The translations under genes and the position numbers were made by a program. A stretch of DNA of 64,000 bases from Mucor racemosus (taxonomy: Eukaryota; Mucoromycota; Mucoromycetes; Mucorales; Mucoraceae): contig JAPEHQ010000003.1 in assembly GCA_027405735.1 (NCBI GenBank), positions 1,984,001 through 2,048,000 on the forward strand, written 5' to 3'. Under the pieces are notes generated by a model. That model did not search any database and had not been told where the DNA came from. It saw only the letters and a list, made by a program, of their open reading frames with translations. The stretch's first letter is position 1, and every line of letters begins with the position of its first letter. Below, piece by piece: positions 1-11,743 of the stretch.

Positions 1-319
1 AGAAAGAGGAAAACAAGAATATATATATATATATAAAGCGATACAATTATCTAGTAACTTGTCCTTGCATTGTCATTAAATATCATTCCAATTATTGGTA
101 CATTACGATGAAAAGCTTCGTATAATTAAGTAAAATAGGCCTGTGGTGGTGTTGACCAGCTCGCTACAGTTTAAAATCTTCAAAGCCAAGCAGCATAAAA
201 GTTAGACAAAAGATAAATTTATATTTATTAGGGGTTTAATGATATGTACATTTAGGTAAATAGTAATATATTATATACAACATCGCATACATTGATCTCT
301 TACGTGGATCTCCATCCTA
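1..319. other. intergenic left edge
   Basis: No gene is visible. A short (AT)n run lies near positions 20-36. The rest is AT-rich 3' flank of the minus-strand gene that ends at 320. Confidence 0.6.
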
Positions 320-1852
320 TTACTTCATGTATTCATCAGGTTGAGATATAGGTGAATAATCAAGTTTTTTGATACTAACGTATTCGCTGAGCATGCATTT
401 TGAAACAATGGCAGCATGATGTAATGGAGAATACGGCGTAAATGGGAACATGGGCTCCACAGTAACGCCTGCTTCACCACCTAATGTAATTCCTGTAGAT
501 AGATCTCCTTCAATACATACGCGTTTAAAAGTTTGAGGAAATTGTATTGCCATTGTACTAAATGACAGGTATTTTTCAGATGTTCGATACCAGCGTTCTG
601 CTTTTTCATACTCTCTCAATAATCCTTCAGAGACCTGAATACAAACACGACTTGAGGAAGAGCTTTGATCGTCATCGTGAGCTAACTGTTTTGCTAATAA
701 TACCCTTGTTGAATCGATCATTCGTTTGTAAATGTAATAACGTACTAAAGATATTAAGCGTGCACATAATCCATATAGATCAAAATGTTGGTGGGATTCT
801 AGCTTAGAAAGCAAACTATCCGTAAACGGAAATAAACTTTTCCACGCCACTGATGCTTGTTTAAATGATACTTTATCACTGCTGCTCTTGTCCACATAAT
901 AAAAATTTAAAATGTAATCGCACAATGCATGGAAATGGTCAATCATGCCAAAAACTAATTCGGTTTGGCCATCACCTCTTCTTTTGTTTGCATGCGCTAA
1001 TTTGTTGAACCTATTGAAGCGGATATTTTATAAGAAATTTGGTCAATTCAACCCACTTTTTTGATCCACTTACATGATAATGAACAATTTGTATTGCTCT
1101 GGTGTTTCAGAATTAGGAGCAGTAGCGGAGACGGATTTTGATTTACTGTTATTGTTGTCTTTTGACAAGGTTCTACTAGGTGTGCCTGATTTTTCTATTG
1201 AATTATCTCTCTTATCTCGAGGGGAACGTCTACGTTTATTGCTTTGGCTATCAGTGTCGGAGTTTTTGTTGTTATTGCCATTACTTCTCTCGGAACGAGA
1301 TGGTGGTGGTGATCGACGTTTTGAAGATTCTGACCTATTTGATTTAGTGTCTGGCGAACGATTTCTAAATTTTCTACTAGGAGGTGTTCGTGAGCGAGAT
1401 GTTGACCTTGACTTGGAATGATAACGACTAGAACGATATCCTTTGTCTCTTCTTTTATCTAGGCTAGATTTTCTTCTACTATCGCCATCATTATCGCTTT
1501 CATGCCTGCTACTTCTATGTCCTTGGCGCGCAGTTGATCTTTTATTATCTTCACGTCGTCTGCTGCTTGTATGTCTACTTGGAGATCTTTCTTTTTCTTT
1601 AGTAGTCTCCCTTTTAATTGCATCTTTGCTTTTTTCTGAAACTTTAATGATTGTATGTCTAGGGGATGGTGATGGACTAATAGTTTCTCCTTCTTCTAAT
1701 TCAATATCGGATGTTTTGTATTGCTTTGATGACTTTAATGATCTTAAAAAAGAGTTTGATTTCGAATTATTTTGGGTGTCTGGCTCTTTCGTTGGATGTT
1801 TTTGTATTTTGTCAACAATATTTTGACTTTTTAGGGTTGAATAGTCGCTCAT
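320..1852 (-). CDS. RS-rich nuclear protein with possible AF4/FMR2-like C-terminal domain
   Basis: Two exons, 1852..1074 and 1010..320, with a 63-bp GTAAGT...AG intron; the join keeps the frame and gives 489 aa. Residues about 40-255 are low-complexity Arg/Ser/Lys/Asp with many RS, SPS and RSP pieces, as in nuclear splicing or transcription factors. The C-terminal ~235 residues are ordered and helical. Around the splice (YKLFIIMFNKLAHANKRR) and in YGLCARLISLVRYYIYKRM they resemble the helical C-terminal homology domain of AF4/FMR2 scaffold proteins of the super elongation complex. The resemblance is from memory of the family and was not searched. Start: the first ATG after an AT-rich leader. 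The promoter is shared with the divergent ACT-domain gene at 2562. If the AF4 call is wrong, it remains an RS-rich nuclear protein of unknown function. Confidence 0.7.
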
Positions 1853-2561
1853 TTTTCTATATTATTCATATATTTCAACGATATTGGTGTAACTAAAGTA
1901 TTTTAATGTTTTTCCTTCTGTCAATTGAGTAGCAAGCACTTCTATTTTTTGCCACTTTCTAGATGTTGTTGACCCTTTTTTTTGCAAATAAATGAACAGG
2001 AAAGAAATAAGATTAAAAAAAAAAAAAAAATTAGTTGTTGGTCATAATAAATATTACCGGTTAATTTTAAAGGAGAGCTTTTTTTTTTTCTATTTTTGTG
2101 AGACACAAAATTACGAATAAATCTCTGCTGTCCTGGCGAGATTATATCCCTTTTTTATATATGATTGACGTTTGATATATGCAACATTCAATGTAATCCT
2201 AAAAAATAAAGTAGTTTATACATCTTTATACCGTCAAATATGACTGTATCATCTTTAATGCAGCATCTCATGTCTCCTGCAAATTAGTTTACATGTACGA
2301 GGAGGTTAGATTGTTAGCATGTTGCGTTCCACACACACGCACGCACGAAACGCTCAAAATATGCGAAATCCCGTAAAGAATATATTTTACAAACTCAATC
2401 ATCATTTGCACTTCATGTTCATCCTTCAGATTATTAGTCATTTTGACCTTGTAAGTTTTTACGTAAATACAAGTCAGTTTAGCCTTCGGAGCTTATTGAA
2501 CTTCAACCTTTAAAACGCAAAATAACTGTATTCAACATGCAGATTTACCTTACTTTATAAC
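1853..2561. promoter_or_regulatory. divergent intergenic region
   Basis: About 0.7 kb between two divergent start codons. It holds several A and T tracts (A14 near 2020, T10 near 2080) and a CA/CGCA-rich stretch near 2330. No specific binding site can be named. Confidence 0.5.
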
Positions 2562-2972
2562 ATGTCGACTATTCAATTGAAATTCTTGCCTGACGCTTTC
2601 TCAGTTCATCAATATGATCGCAACTTTCAAATCTCTCCGGATGTTCTCTCTGCCCCATGGTTTACAATTTCCAAGACTGCATCTGAATTGTCCTTAATTT
2701 TACCAACTGAATATCAGTTACCTAATCCTCAACCCAAGCAAACCGAGAATGGTTGGCGCATGTTCCAAGTAGATGCCCAAATGGACTTTGGTCTTGTAGG
2801 CATATTAGCTCGAATTGTAACGCCTCTTAAAGAATATAAAATCCCTGTGTTCGTTGTCAGTACTTATGATACGGATTATGTTATGGTGAAAGATGATAAA
2901 TTGACTGAAGCTATCAAAGTTTTGAATGGTGAACCTAATATGATCGTGAAGCCTGGTGAATCCGTTTTGTAA
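2562..2972 (+). CDS. ACT-domain (CASTOR/ACT_7-type) protein
   Basis: Single-exon gene of 136 aa. The second half (about residues 65-130) reads as a regulatory ACT fold of the kind found in CASTOR-like and aspartate-kinase-like proteins: DFGLVGILARIVTPLKEYKI, then VFVVSTYDTDYVMVKDDKL, then a helix and a short strand. Proteins of this size and layout are widespread in fungi and bacteria and are thought to bind amino acids; the ligand cannot be read from the sequence. The start is the only in-frame ATG near the upstream end and is preceded by AAC. No signal peptide or membrane segment. It is divergent from the RS-rich gene. Biochemical role inferred only. Confidence 0.85.
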   Translation: MSTIQLKFLPDAFSVHQYDRNFQISPDVLSAPWFTISKTASELSLILPTEYQLPNPQPKQTENGWRMFQVDAQMDFGLVGILARIVTPLKEYKIPVFVVSTYDTDYVMVKDDKLTEAIKVLNGEPNMIVKPGESVL

Positions 2973-3789
2973 TAAATAATAAAATACGCATAAAAGCATT
3001 ATCAAAAATTTCCTGGAAAAAATGGCCAAGAAATAGTGTTCTCTACATTAACAAAATAAAATTATAATGTATCAACATTACAACTGCTTCGAAATTTAGT
3101 TTTTCTTCTTTGTATATGTATATTTCTTTTGAACAATTGGGGAATAGAATTTATTTATGTTCAATTAAGTTAATGTATATGTTAAATACGTAGTAGTAAT
3201 TGGTATCACCAATCTCTTCTGCCCATGATGCTCAGTATACAAATGCACGAAAGAAGAAGGAACTCAAGTAGCATAACGTTTAGTCAAGGAAATTGTTACT
3301 TGTAATTATTCAAATATTATGATTCCTTATGGCAATGATAAATAGTACAAAGGGGATAGGTAGCTGATATTTATCTACTTGGTTCTATTTATTACATACT
3401 ACAAAGTTAGAGAATTTTATGGATGCATTTTAGCTGGATTTTTTAAACTTACACATTCAATATATGCAAATTGATCATATAAGCGTATAATTTTTTCTGT
3501 TAAGCATAGTTCAAATATAAATTACGTATTTGCACAGAGGAAATCATTATATCCCCCATTTGCAGTTGCAGAATATACAACTTCTTCAGTTCACGCACAG
3601 TTATTGAAATCGATGATAGATATACAAAGTCTTTGAAAAATGGATGTAGAACATATTTCACTACAACTTTGATTATACATAAAGAGAATGTTTACTTAAT
3701 AATTTCGGTAGTTTTTATTGTCATATATGCTGCTTTTAGCTGGTTTAGTAGTATTTCTAATTCGAAATGTTTTGGTACGTCTTAATCCC
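2973..3789. other. intergenic, nothing recognised
   Basis: AT-rich 3' flank of the ACT-domain gene leading into the repeat territory. No open frame of note, no RNA gene seen. Confidence 0.5.
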
Positions 3790-4330
3790 CTCCCCAGCGT
3801 GAAAAAAAGGGTACATCTTATTGCTACGATTTAATCACCAAATATAGGATAATGCTAAAGTTTTAATTTTGGATAGTGATATAGCTGTAGTATTTACTTT
3901 GAAGCTTTCAGCCAATTTGGATCAATATTCATTACTTACAAGTGCTTTTCCAATTGCTTTATTTTTTTTAAGCAGGATGAAGAGAGATTTTTCTGGAAAA
4001 CATGTGTTAATTTTCTTCAAAAACAGTTGTTAGCTAATGAGTTCAAGATATTTTATTTGTATATTTGCTGTGCATTAAATGCAACTTTAAAATTTAATTT
4101 CGAATTATTATTTGGTTTTATAAAAATTTTCAAAGAATATCGGAAATAACCCATACAATATAGTTTAAACAAGTACGTGTTTTCATTTTCCCATTTTCAC
4201 AGCAACTCGGAAAGGCTGAAACTTTGTAATCCTGTAAATCAACACTAGAGATACAACCTATTATTGCAGCGGGAGCTTATTTGAATTCATATTTGGCGAG
4301 AGATGATGAGCTTACTGACCTTAGTAGGTA
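3790..4330 (+). repeat. R2 repeat fragment (5' part)
   Basis: Diverged copy of the segment at about 47,730-48,260 in the right arm of the large inverted repeat. Shared blocks include AGCTTATTTGAATTCATATT (AGCTTATTTCAATCCATATT in the arm), TTGGCGAGA and GATGAGCTTACTGAC, in the same order. It stops abruptly where R1 copy 1 begins near 4,340. Confidence 0.75.
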
Positions 4331-4339
4331 TATCGGTAT

Positions 4340-5995
4340 ATCATACATTCATTAAAAAACTGCAAAAACGAGCCCGTGGAGCGATACCGTAATTGAGCAT
4401 AGCAAGACTGAACGGCTAAGTCTCTTATACTATGGTATATCTAAGTTTTAAACAAAAAAGCGTTTTTTTTAAAAAACTTTTCTTATATTTAACCACGTAT
4501 GGTCTGAAAATTCAGATTTTATAGCGGACATTTTCGGGACTCATTTCATCCTTACCAACACTCATGATTTTCATAAAAAAACAGAAAAATCAAATTTTGA
4601 TACCAAAATCAACGTTTAAATACATTACATTGTGAGAGAAAATTGTAGCCATGACTAATACATGTTTTATAAGAACTTAATATTAAATGTTAATTAATGG
4701 AAATTTGCACTTTTGCCCCAAAAACGGAATTTTGATTAAAGGATTTTCATGTAATATTTTGCAATAAAAATGCTGATTATTTTTTATTGAGCAAATAGAG
4801 CACTAAATCCCGTATATGTGTTTATTTTTTTGTTTTTATAACTGGTAGTATAATTAACTCTAAATTTGCAAAACCAGAAAAAAAAATTTAAAAAATGTCA
4901 AAATTGATGATCTGGACAAAAATAATTTTCTAAATTAATATTCCGCTTATAAGCTTTGTGAGTCTTAAAAATAAGAGATTTTATAATACTTGAGAAGTTT
5001 TTCAAGAATTTACGATGCTGTACCCACTTGATTCAAGCTTATAACTGTAGATCTTTATACATGTTAATATTGTGTGGTAGTTTCTTTGATGATGATATAG
5101 TTTTACTTGATAATTAATGCGCTAGAGGTGACTTACATTGAGTTTTAATCTTACCTCTCCAATATTATAAACATAAACATGGCCATCACTGGGACCTATT
5201 GCCACCTTTTTACCCTCTTTGTCCCAAACCAATTTATTCGATGCTTTACCAGAACAAACTTACTTTTGATCTATGAAAATTGATTTATTAGTAAAATCAA
5301 TTATTAATTAATAACAAGCTAATAAGTAATGGTTATGGTGTATCTTTGATAGTTGGTAGTGATATACAATACAACGTCTTATTTTCCTCTTCTTAGCTGT
5401 TGGCCACTAAGTAGAAATAAATGCTTTTCAGAAATTAAATAGACTAACATGAGTTTATTTATTCATTCATTCAAATTAAGTCAATACTATACATACTTTT
5501 ATAACCACCAATTTTTCTGCAGGTAGATATTGACTTTAGACCAAAAAAGCATTAATTATAACGTAGATGATGGAACAAATGACTAAGCCCTGGATGCTTT
5601 TTTTGTTCGAGAAAAATATTATAAAGCGCACTAACATTAACAGTTAATAATTTGTTTCCAAATAAACAATAGGAAAAACATGTACTTGTACCTGCTACTT
5701 GATTTCAGTTTATAAAAAATATTAGTCTTTTTGTTGTAGTTTTAAACATATATAAAAGTGTGGAGAAAAAGAAAGAAAAGTAATTCTAAATCAGTTAATT
5801 TTGTGTGTTACAAATTACAAACAGAAATTTACAAAGGCATAAACACTTTTAGCGTTGCCAAACAGGTTGTTGTAGTTGTTCCCATTTGGTCCCCGAAAGA
5901 AGAACATGGGCAGAACTCTTTCAAACCCCAAATTTCAAATTGATATATCTCGTCAATAAGGCAATTCTGTTGAATTATAGTAACTCACATCTGTT
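4340..5995. repeat. R1 repeat, copy 1 (carries dynein intermediate-chain fragment)
   Basis: Begins at CATACATTCATTAAAAAACT and matches the copies at about 7,110, 12,340 and 43,390 over more than 900 bp with scattered substitutions and small indels. It includes the conserved blocks GAGCATAGCAAGA and GTTAATATTGTGTGGTAGTT. After the dynein-like fragment (5155-5258, minus) the sequence agrees with copy 3 only, down to about 5,995. The part upstream of the CATACATTCATT block that copies 2 and 3 have is missing here, so this copy is 5'-truncated and abuts an R2 fragment. Confidence 0.85.
5155..5258 (-). pseudogene. captured dynein intermediate-chain exon fragment (R1 copy 1)
   Basis: On the minus strand this reads NKLVWDKEGKKVAIGPSDGH followed by VYVYNIGE and then GTAAGA. 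That is the pattern of the last WD40 blade of cytoplasmic dynein intermediate chain, ending at an exon boundary with a usable splice donor. Only this exon is left, inside a repeat with no coding continuity, so it is a gene fragment and not a gene. The retained donor suggests capture of genomic DNA rather than of a spliced mRNA. Confidence 0.7.
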
Positions 5996-6523
5996 TTAAA
6001 CCATTCAAATTATCTTTATTATTAATTATATTATGGTTGATATTGCTACAAAAATAGTAATTAAACAAAAAAAGCGTTGCGACTACAATTATAACAACTC
6101 TTTGATATTTATTTAAGATATAAAGTAAAGCAAAGGTTTATGGATTACCATCGCCTTTGTAATATATATACTATTTTCTAATTCTATTAATAATACAGTA
6201 ATAAGATCTTGAAGCAAGATCTTCATGGTTTAGTTTCTAGTTTGGAAGTACCAGTGGTACAATTTGACATTTTAAAGTTTTGTGTGATTTAAAGTTATTA
6301 GATCTTAGATGTTGACTAAGATCAATTTGATTACTAAACAAACTTGGTATATGTAGTTTACTACAGATATAATACTTTAATAAATTGACTAAAAAACCTT
6401 GATCTCATTATTCTGCTCATCTGGGCTGCCTGATCTGCACAAATTTTTTTATTCTGCCCATCTTCTGTGCAGATCATCATCATGCATGCTCATGAAAAGC
6501 ATATTTCGTCCATAGTGCACCGT
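5996..6523. repeat. R1-associated tail with insertion
   Basis: From about 6,370 the sequence matches copy 3 near 14,035-14,150 (AATACTTTAATAAATTGACT and the TCTGCACA block). About 340 bp at 6,030-6,370 are absent from copy 3 and look like an insertion. No gene. Confidence 0.5.
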
Positions 6524-8495
6524 ACGATCAAAACTATGGTAATTAGTCAAGACATTAAATTATCCTTTTTTTTTGTTTCTATAACATTTGAAATTTTATC
6601 ACTTTTCTGGAACATTTCGTGAGTCTGTAGCCAGTTCTATCTTTTTATCAGGTAGATATAAATATCATTGCCTTCGATTTGATCTGATAAATCAAGAAAT
6701 ACGTCCAACAATACAGTAGTAAATAATGATATTTGACCTTAGAATGCGGTTAAATGAAAATATCAGTCTCCAGTATAACGACTGCTACCTATTATATTAA
6801 AAATATTAGATCCTTAAGTTAGCATGCGTATTCAGATACAAGAAAAGAATACCAGATTGATAGTCTGATATGCCTTATCAAACGATGGTAAATATATCCT
6901 TGAGATATGAAAAAAAAAGCGAAACAACACACGCAGAATCGTATTTTCAAGGCTTTACATTATTTCGCGCATTTAAAACCCTGTTAAATTGCACATTTCA
7001 GCCAATGTAAAAGCAGCATTACAGCGCCTGAACTATAAACTAAGCAAAATAGGCAATATCTGCTACTATAATAGCAACATAATATTTTCTATCAGAAAAG
7101 CCGCTTATCATGTCATACATTCACTAAAAAACTGCAAAAACGAGCCCGTAGAGCGACACCGTAATTGAGCATACCAAGATTGAACGGCTAAGTCTCTTAT
7201 ACTATGGTATATCTAAGTTTTAAACAAAAAAGCGTTTTTTTTAAAAAACTTTTCTTATATTTAACCACGTATGGTCTGAAAATTCAGATTTTATAGCGGA
7301 CATTTTCGGGACTCATTTCATCCTTACCAACACTCATGATTTTCATAAAAAAAACAGAAAAATCAAATTTTGATACCAAAATCAACGTTTAAATATATTA
7401 CATTGTGAGAGAAAATTGTAGCCATGACTAATACGTGTTTTATAAGAACTTAATATTAAATGTTAATTAATGGAAATTTGCACTTTTGCCCCAAAAACGG
7501 ATTTTCGGTTAAAGGATTTTCATGTAATATTTTGCAATAAAAATGCTGATTATTTTTTATTGAGCAAATAGAGCGCTAAATCCCGTATATGTGTTTATTT
7601 TTTATTTTTTTAATTGGTAGTATAATTAACCCTAGATTTGCAAAATCAGAAAAAAAAATTAAAAAATGTCAAAATTGATGATCTGGACGAAAATAATTTT
7701 CGAAATTAATATCCCGCTTATAAGCCTTGTAAATCTTAAAAATAAAAGATTTTATAATACTTGAGAAGTTTTTCAAGAATTTACGATGCTGTACCCACTT
7801 GATTCAAGCTTATTACTGTAAATCTTTATACATGTTAATATTGTGTGGTAGTTTATTTGATAATAATATAGTCTTACTTTATAATTATTGCGCTAGAGGT
7901 GATTTAAATTGAGTTTTAATCTTACGTTTTCAATATTATAAACATAAACATAGCCATCACTGAAGAAACCTATTGCCATCTTTTTATCCTCTTTGTCCCA
8001 AACCAATTTATTCAATACTTTACTAGAACCAACTTACAGTAAGTACTTACAAACGGTTCCTTGACATTTGCATTCAAATTCCATAAACTAAATGGACTGG
8101 TTCCATCTACAGTAGTATCAAACGTATCATCAGCCCGCCTTATGACAAATGTCAATCTAAAATCAGAAACATCACATTGTCATTGTTGTAAGCTATGAAA
8201 AGCTTGATTTTTAATAATACAACAAGTAAATACAAGACAAAATGATACTAAGCGCATATGGTGAGTTTTCAACATCTAGTTGAGTTTGATAAAGAATGCT
8301 TTTAAACCCTTTTGAAAATCCTGAAGCAAACACAAAAACTTGGTCCTGTAATTTCTATCCATCAAAATGTTGTGATTTCCACCATACAATGAATACGCCT
8401 TTCATCAATCTTGACCTCGTTTTACATTGAGTATCAGTTTTTTTTTACCAGCTGTATTTTCTTTGATTCATTAATATTCGGCCATATTTTAACGA
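6524..8495. repeat. R1 repeat, copy 2 (longest with two dynein-like exons)
   Basis: Starts at ACGATCAAAACTATGGT, as does copy 3 at 11,744. It runs through the common R1 core (7,110-7,920) and into two dynein-like exon fragments at 7926-8030 and about 8048-8160 on the minus strand, then a stretch shared only with copy 4 (44,420-44,765). The upstream fragment reads VDGTSPFSLWNLNANVKEPF, matching the conserved DGxGxLxLWNLN region that precedes the last blade in dynein intermediate chains. The frame between the two fragments is disturbed, so they are decayed. Confidence 0.85.
7926..8160 (-). pseudogene. captured dynein intermediate-chain fragment (R1 copy 2, two exons)
   Basis: Minus-strand reading gives an LWNLN block followed by NKLVWDKEDKKMAIG and VYVYNIEN, ending at GTAAG. 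There is a one-codon expansion in the IG-SDG turn and a disturbed junction between the exons. Order and content match the C-terminal WD40 part of dynein intermediate chain. Non-functional remnant. Confidence 0.65.
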
Positions 8496-9056
8496 TAGTC
8501 CTGAAGTGAACTAAGCTAGATTCCCATCATAAAATACCTAAATTAAATGTCATCTCATTTGAAACCATGCTATCAAAGATAAGACTATATAGTAAATAGA
8601 CAATTGCATAAAGATAGCAAGGGTATAATACTCAAATAAGAGATGCTAAAATACTACTAAAGTAATGTGGGATATCCTAAATAAAAGATACAAAAAGTAC
8701 ATGCTTATCAAGTAGAACAAGTAAGGGCTGTTCTGAAAGCATGATTGACAAACTATATTTAAAACACCGTTCTTGATCCACCAAATCAATAACCAAACAA
8801 CCCAACATTTATACTCAAAATTAATGGGATCGTTGACAATTGCAATGCAATTGCAAGATAGTAAATAATCACCAAATAATATAAATAGAGACGTAGAATA
8901 ACCATTTTATTGCACATTATCCATATTTTAATAAAGAAGGATTTTAACAGTATTCTTTATCGCTTTTTACACCCATATTTTACTGCAAGTCCATTAAATT
9001 ACAATTTACTAGTATACTGTTGGTTGTTTTTTGTTATTACTTTAAAAGCTTGATTC

Positions 9057-9097
<41 letters not shown>

Positions 9098-9642
9098 GCA
9101 TTGATTATAATTGTCAAACTAATTGATTCATACAGTATATCATATTATTCTTTCGCATTGGTAGAGATTATACAATTGATATCTGCATTTAACAGTGGTG
9201 GATTGGAAAGTTGGTGTCTGTCTTTAGTTTGATGAATAATGCGTACTTTGGTCATCCAGTATAATTTATAATTCTAAGTGTTTCTACTCCTAAAAACTGA
9301 CTTTCCAAATTCAACTGCATCTGTTGAATATCACTTGAGTTTCTGTGCGTTGTAGCTCATGTTGTGCTAACTCCCATTTTGGCAAATATTGCTTTATATT
9401 CATCCATGTTCAATTTTTGTGTTACACATCTTAATATTAATGTACTAACATTGAGTTTTGTCTATACCTCCATCAAAAATTGGCATTTTTTCCAGATGAC
9501 TGTCTACTACCAATTTCTGTAAAGCTTTACTATCATTTCCAAAAAGAAAAAATACACCTTAATTTGCTGTATTTCCCAAGATAGTGAAAAAAAGCTGACA
9601 AACACATGTCTACAAATACGCGGATTAAAATTGTAGACCAAA
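8496..9642. other. intergenic; ATT microsatellite
   Basis: No gene seen. A perfect (ATT)n run of about 13 units lies at about 9,058-9,096; the Leu-rich frame across it is an artefact of the repeat. Confidence 0.6.
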
Positions 9643-9815
9643 GGAGAGCGACAAGCTTAACGGGTAGCGCATGCGCTACAAATGGAGTGCGACACACATA
9701 TTTGTGAGTTCAAACCCGCCAAAGGGGAAGTCCTTTGGTATTAGGATATGAATTTCGAAAGAGAATCTCCGATGACCTTGCTTCTCATCGAATATAATCC
9801 TCCTTTTTTTTTTTC
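9643..9815 (+). mobile_element. tRNA-derived SINE candidate
   Basis: Positions 9653-9663 (AAGCTTAACGG) match the Pol III box A consensus at 10 of 11 sites, and 9708-9716 (GTTCAAACC) match box B completely, 45 bp apart, as in tRNA-derived promoters. The flanking T-arm stem no longer pairs, so this is not a functional tRNA. A roughly 95-bp non-tRNA tail follows and ends in a T tract at about 9,803-9,814. Head, body and T-tail are the layout of a SINE. Only one copy is in the window. Confidence 0.45.
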
Positions 9816-9879
9816 TTAATAAGTTTTGCATATGTCTAGCAAATTTTTTCATTTCTCATTAATGCATATGATATGTATA

Positions 9880-10107
9880 CTTGTAAATTTGGCTGGCAAA
9901 ACCCGGCCCGACACTAATACTACTACCAGCATCGATGGGTCATTTTACGCTCAGTCAGTTCGAGCAACAAGTTGGTTACCTGCTTCTTACACTTACTAAG
10001 ATCAGCAAGCCCATCAGTTCTTCTCAACAAATATGAATTTAAATGACCTCCCGTTGCAATGACAAGTACTTCTAGCGCTGATCCGCAGAATTGCATAAGG
10101 TTTAGCC
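9880..10107 (-). repeat. R2 fragment, reverse orientation
   Basis: About 9,950-10,107 corresponds to 38,180-38,340 of the left inverted-repeat arm (GTTGATTACCTGCTGTTCAC there, GTTGGTTACCTGCTTCTTAC here; both end in GGTTCAGCC or GGTTTAGCC). It is preceded by a 45-bp block (AATTTGGCTGGCAAAACCCG) found again at 16,167-16,196. It abuts R3 directly. Confidence 0.65.
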
Positions 10108-10655
10108 TTGTCGTATATTTTCAGGTTTGGTGAATAATACTTAAAAAAGAATACAATTAAAAGAGAATGAGTAATGAATGAGTTCTTCAACTGTATAATA
10201 AAAACAAGATATCGTTTATTTAAATATAAAAGTATGACCTTTTATATTGATTTGACATTGAGAACCTGAGATGTAATTTACAGCACTATTCAACCATTAG
10301 ATCTGTTTGATAGTGATCTATGTATTTAAATGGATCAATCATAATTTAACCGTTTTTGCAGAGCTTGTGAGTTGTCAGTTGTCAGTTGTATTGTTTCAAT
10401 GCTGCGCTAAATATGCTTCAATGTCGATTTGATTGCTATTTGATTGATTAACCGCTGGGATAAAATAATATAGCGTTATAATTGAGATCCAAGCGTTATT
10501 GGTAATCGCTGGATAAACTTGGTACACTAGGAGTCTTTTATATCCAGTATCAAGAGTTTGCATTTCATTAAATCTCGTAGTCAATAAATTGTAAGATGTA
10601 TTGATACTGTAGAAGGAGATAGCATATGGCACTTGGTGGCATACAACATCGTATA
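10108..10655 (+). repeat. R3 repeat, copy 1
   Basis: About 540 bp, from GTCGTATATTTTCAGG to GGTGGCATAC, similar along its length to 42,568-43,100 (estimated 90% or more by eye). Shared features include GAGAATGAGTAATGAAT, AACCGCTGGGAT and TTGAGATCCAAGCG. No convincing coding frame. Confidence 0.85.
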
Positions 10656-11743
10656 TGATTCATATTTTTGTCAGTGGTCACTCTTCCAAAAAAGCCGAAC
10701 AATCTCTGGAAACGTCCATCTAATTATATTTCCAAGCTTTAAATCTCTAGAAAAAATTACCGGACAGCCCGGATGCAGCTGTTTCAATATTCCAAGCAGC
10801 TATAAAATGCAGGTATTGAAATTTCATACAAAAATTAAGTTTCGACTGTATTGCTGCTATTAGCTACTCAAAGGCTTATTTTAAGTAAAGCATAAATACA
10901 ACTTACAACATTATTAGTCTAATAACAGATTGAACTTGAAAAGTATAAGATGATACAACCGGATTCAAAAAGAGTCATAAAATCACAAGTTTAAAGAATT
11001 TATATATAAAAGCACTACGGCCGACCTATATTGCACAAGATAATTTTTTTGTGCCTAAGTGGGCTGCACAATATGGCCTGATGAGTTGCTGCGCTCACTG
11101 AATAATGGCTAAAAAGATAACAAGATGCTACACATGAGCACAGCAAAAGAAACTGCACACGAGCATAACGAAAAGCATGTATGTACAGAATTATAGATTC
11201 TGTCCATGCGCATAACATTAATCCCATGTATGCATAATAGTAGAATTGCCCATAAGCATATCCTTATTCCTATTTGTGCATAATAATAAAATCTGACCGT
11301 GAGGATAATAACGAGCTGGTCGAATGGGCACAAATTGGTTTCTACATGAGAATCGTGCCGTTCTCAAAATTCCATTGTATTTTTCACTAGAATAAGTTTT
11401 TAAATCACATTTGTTGCTTTTATTGATATAGATTGTAGACAATGCAATTCAATAATACGTTGTTGATGTAGAGTAATACATACAAGAGCCTTCACATTTA
11501 CGATTATTATTATTTGTAAATATGTTTATAGCTATACTGTTTACAGCAACTATAGTTTTTGCTAGAGCATAAACTTAAATAACACCTAGTGCTTAAATTT
11601 ATATGCAAGCCAATTCTAAGATTATAGATGTCACTTTATCACTTATCACTCATAAAATTTAAATAAATTAACTTTCTTTAAACTTACTAATTTAGTTTTT
11701 TACGGATTGTCAGCTGTACAAAGATTTGTTTTCAAGCATGGCT
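10656..11743. other. intergenic with degenerate tandem repeat
   Basis: No gene. About 11,195-11,320 contains two and a half imperfect units of roughly 47 bp (TCTGTCCATGCGCATAAC and related). The remainder is AT-rich. Confidence 0.45.

Noticed and set aside
562..807. Plus-strand open frame inside the RS/AF4-like gene
   Set aside because: Shadow of the minus-strand coding exon; no start context or motif.
1074..1826. Leu/Ser-rich plus-strand frames opposite the RS domain
   Set aside because: Antisense of Arg/Ser codons gives Leu/Ser-rich frames; the minus strand carries the coherent protein.
9020..9232. Leu-rich frame on the plus strand
   Set aside because: Produced by the ATT microsatellite.
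9643..9720. Functional tRNA gene
   Set aside because: Boxes A and B are kept, but the T-arm and acceptor stem do not pair.
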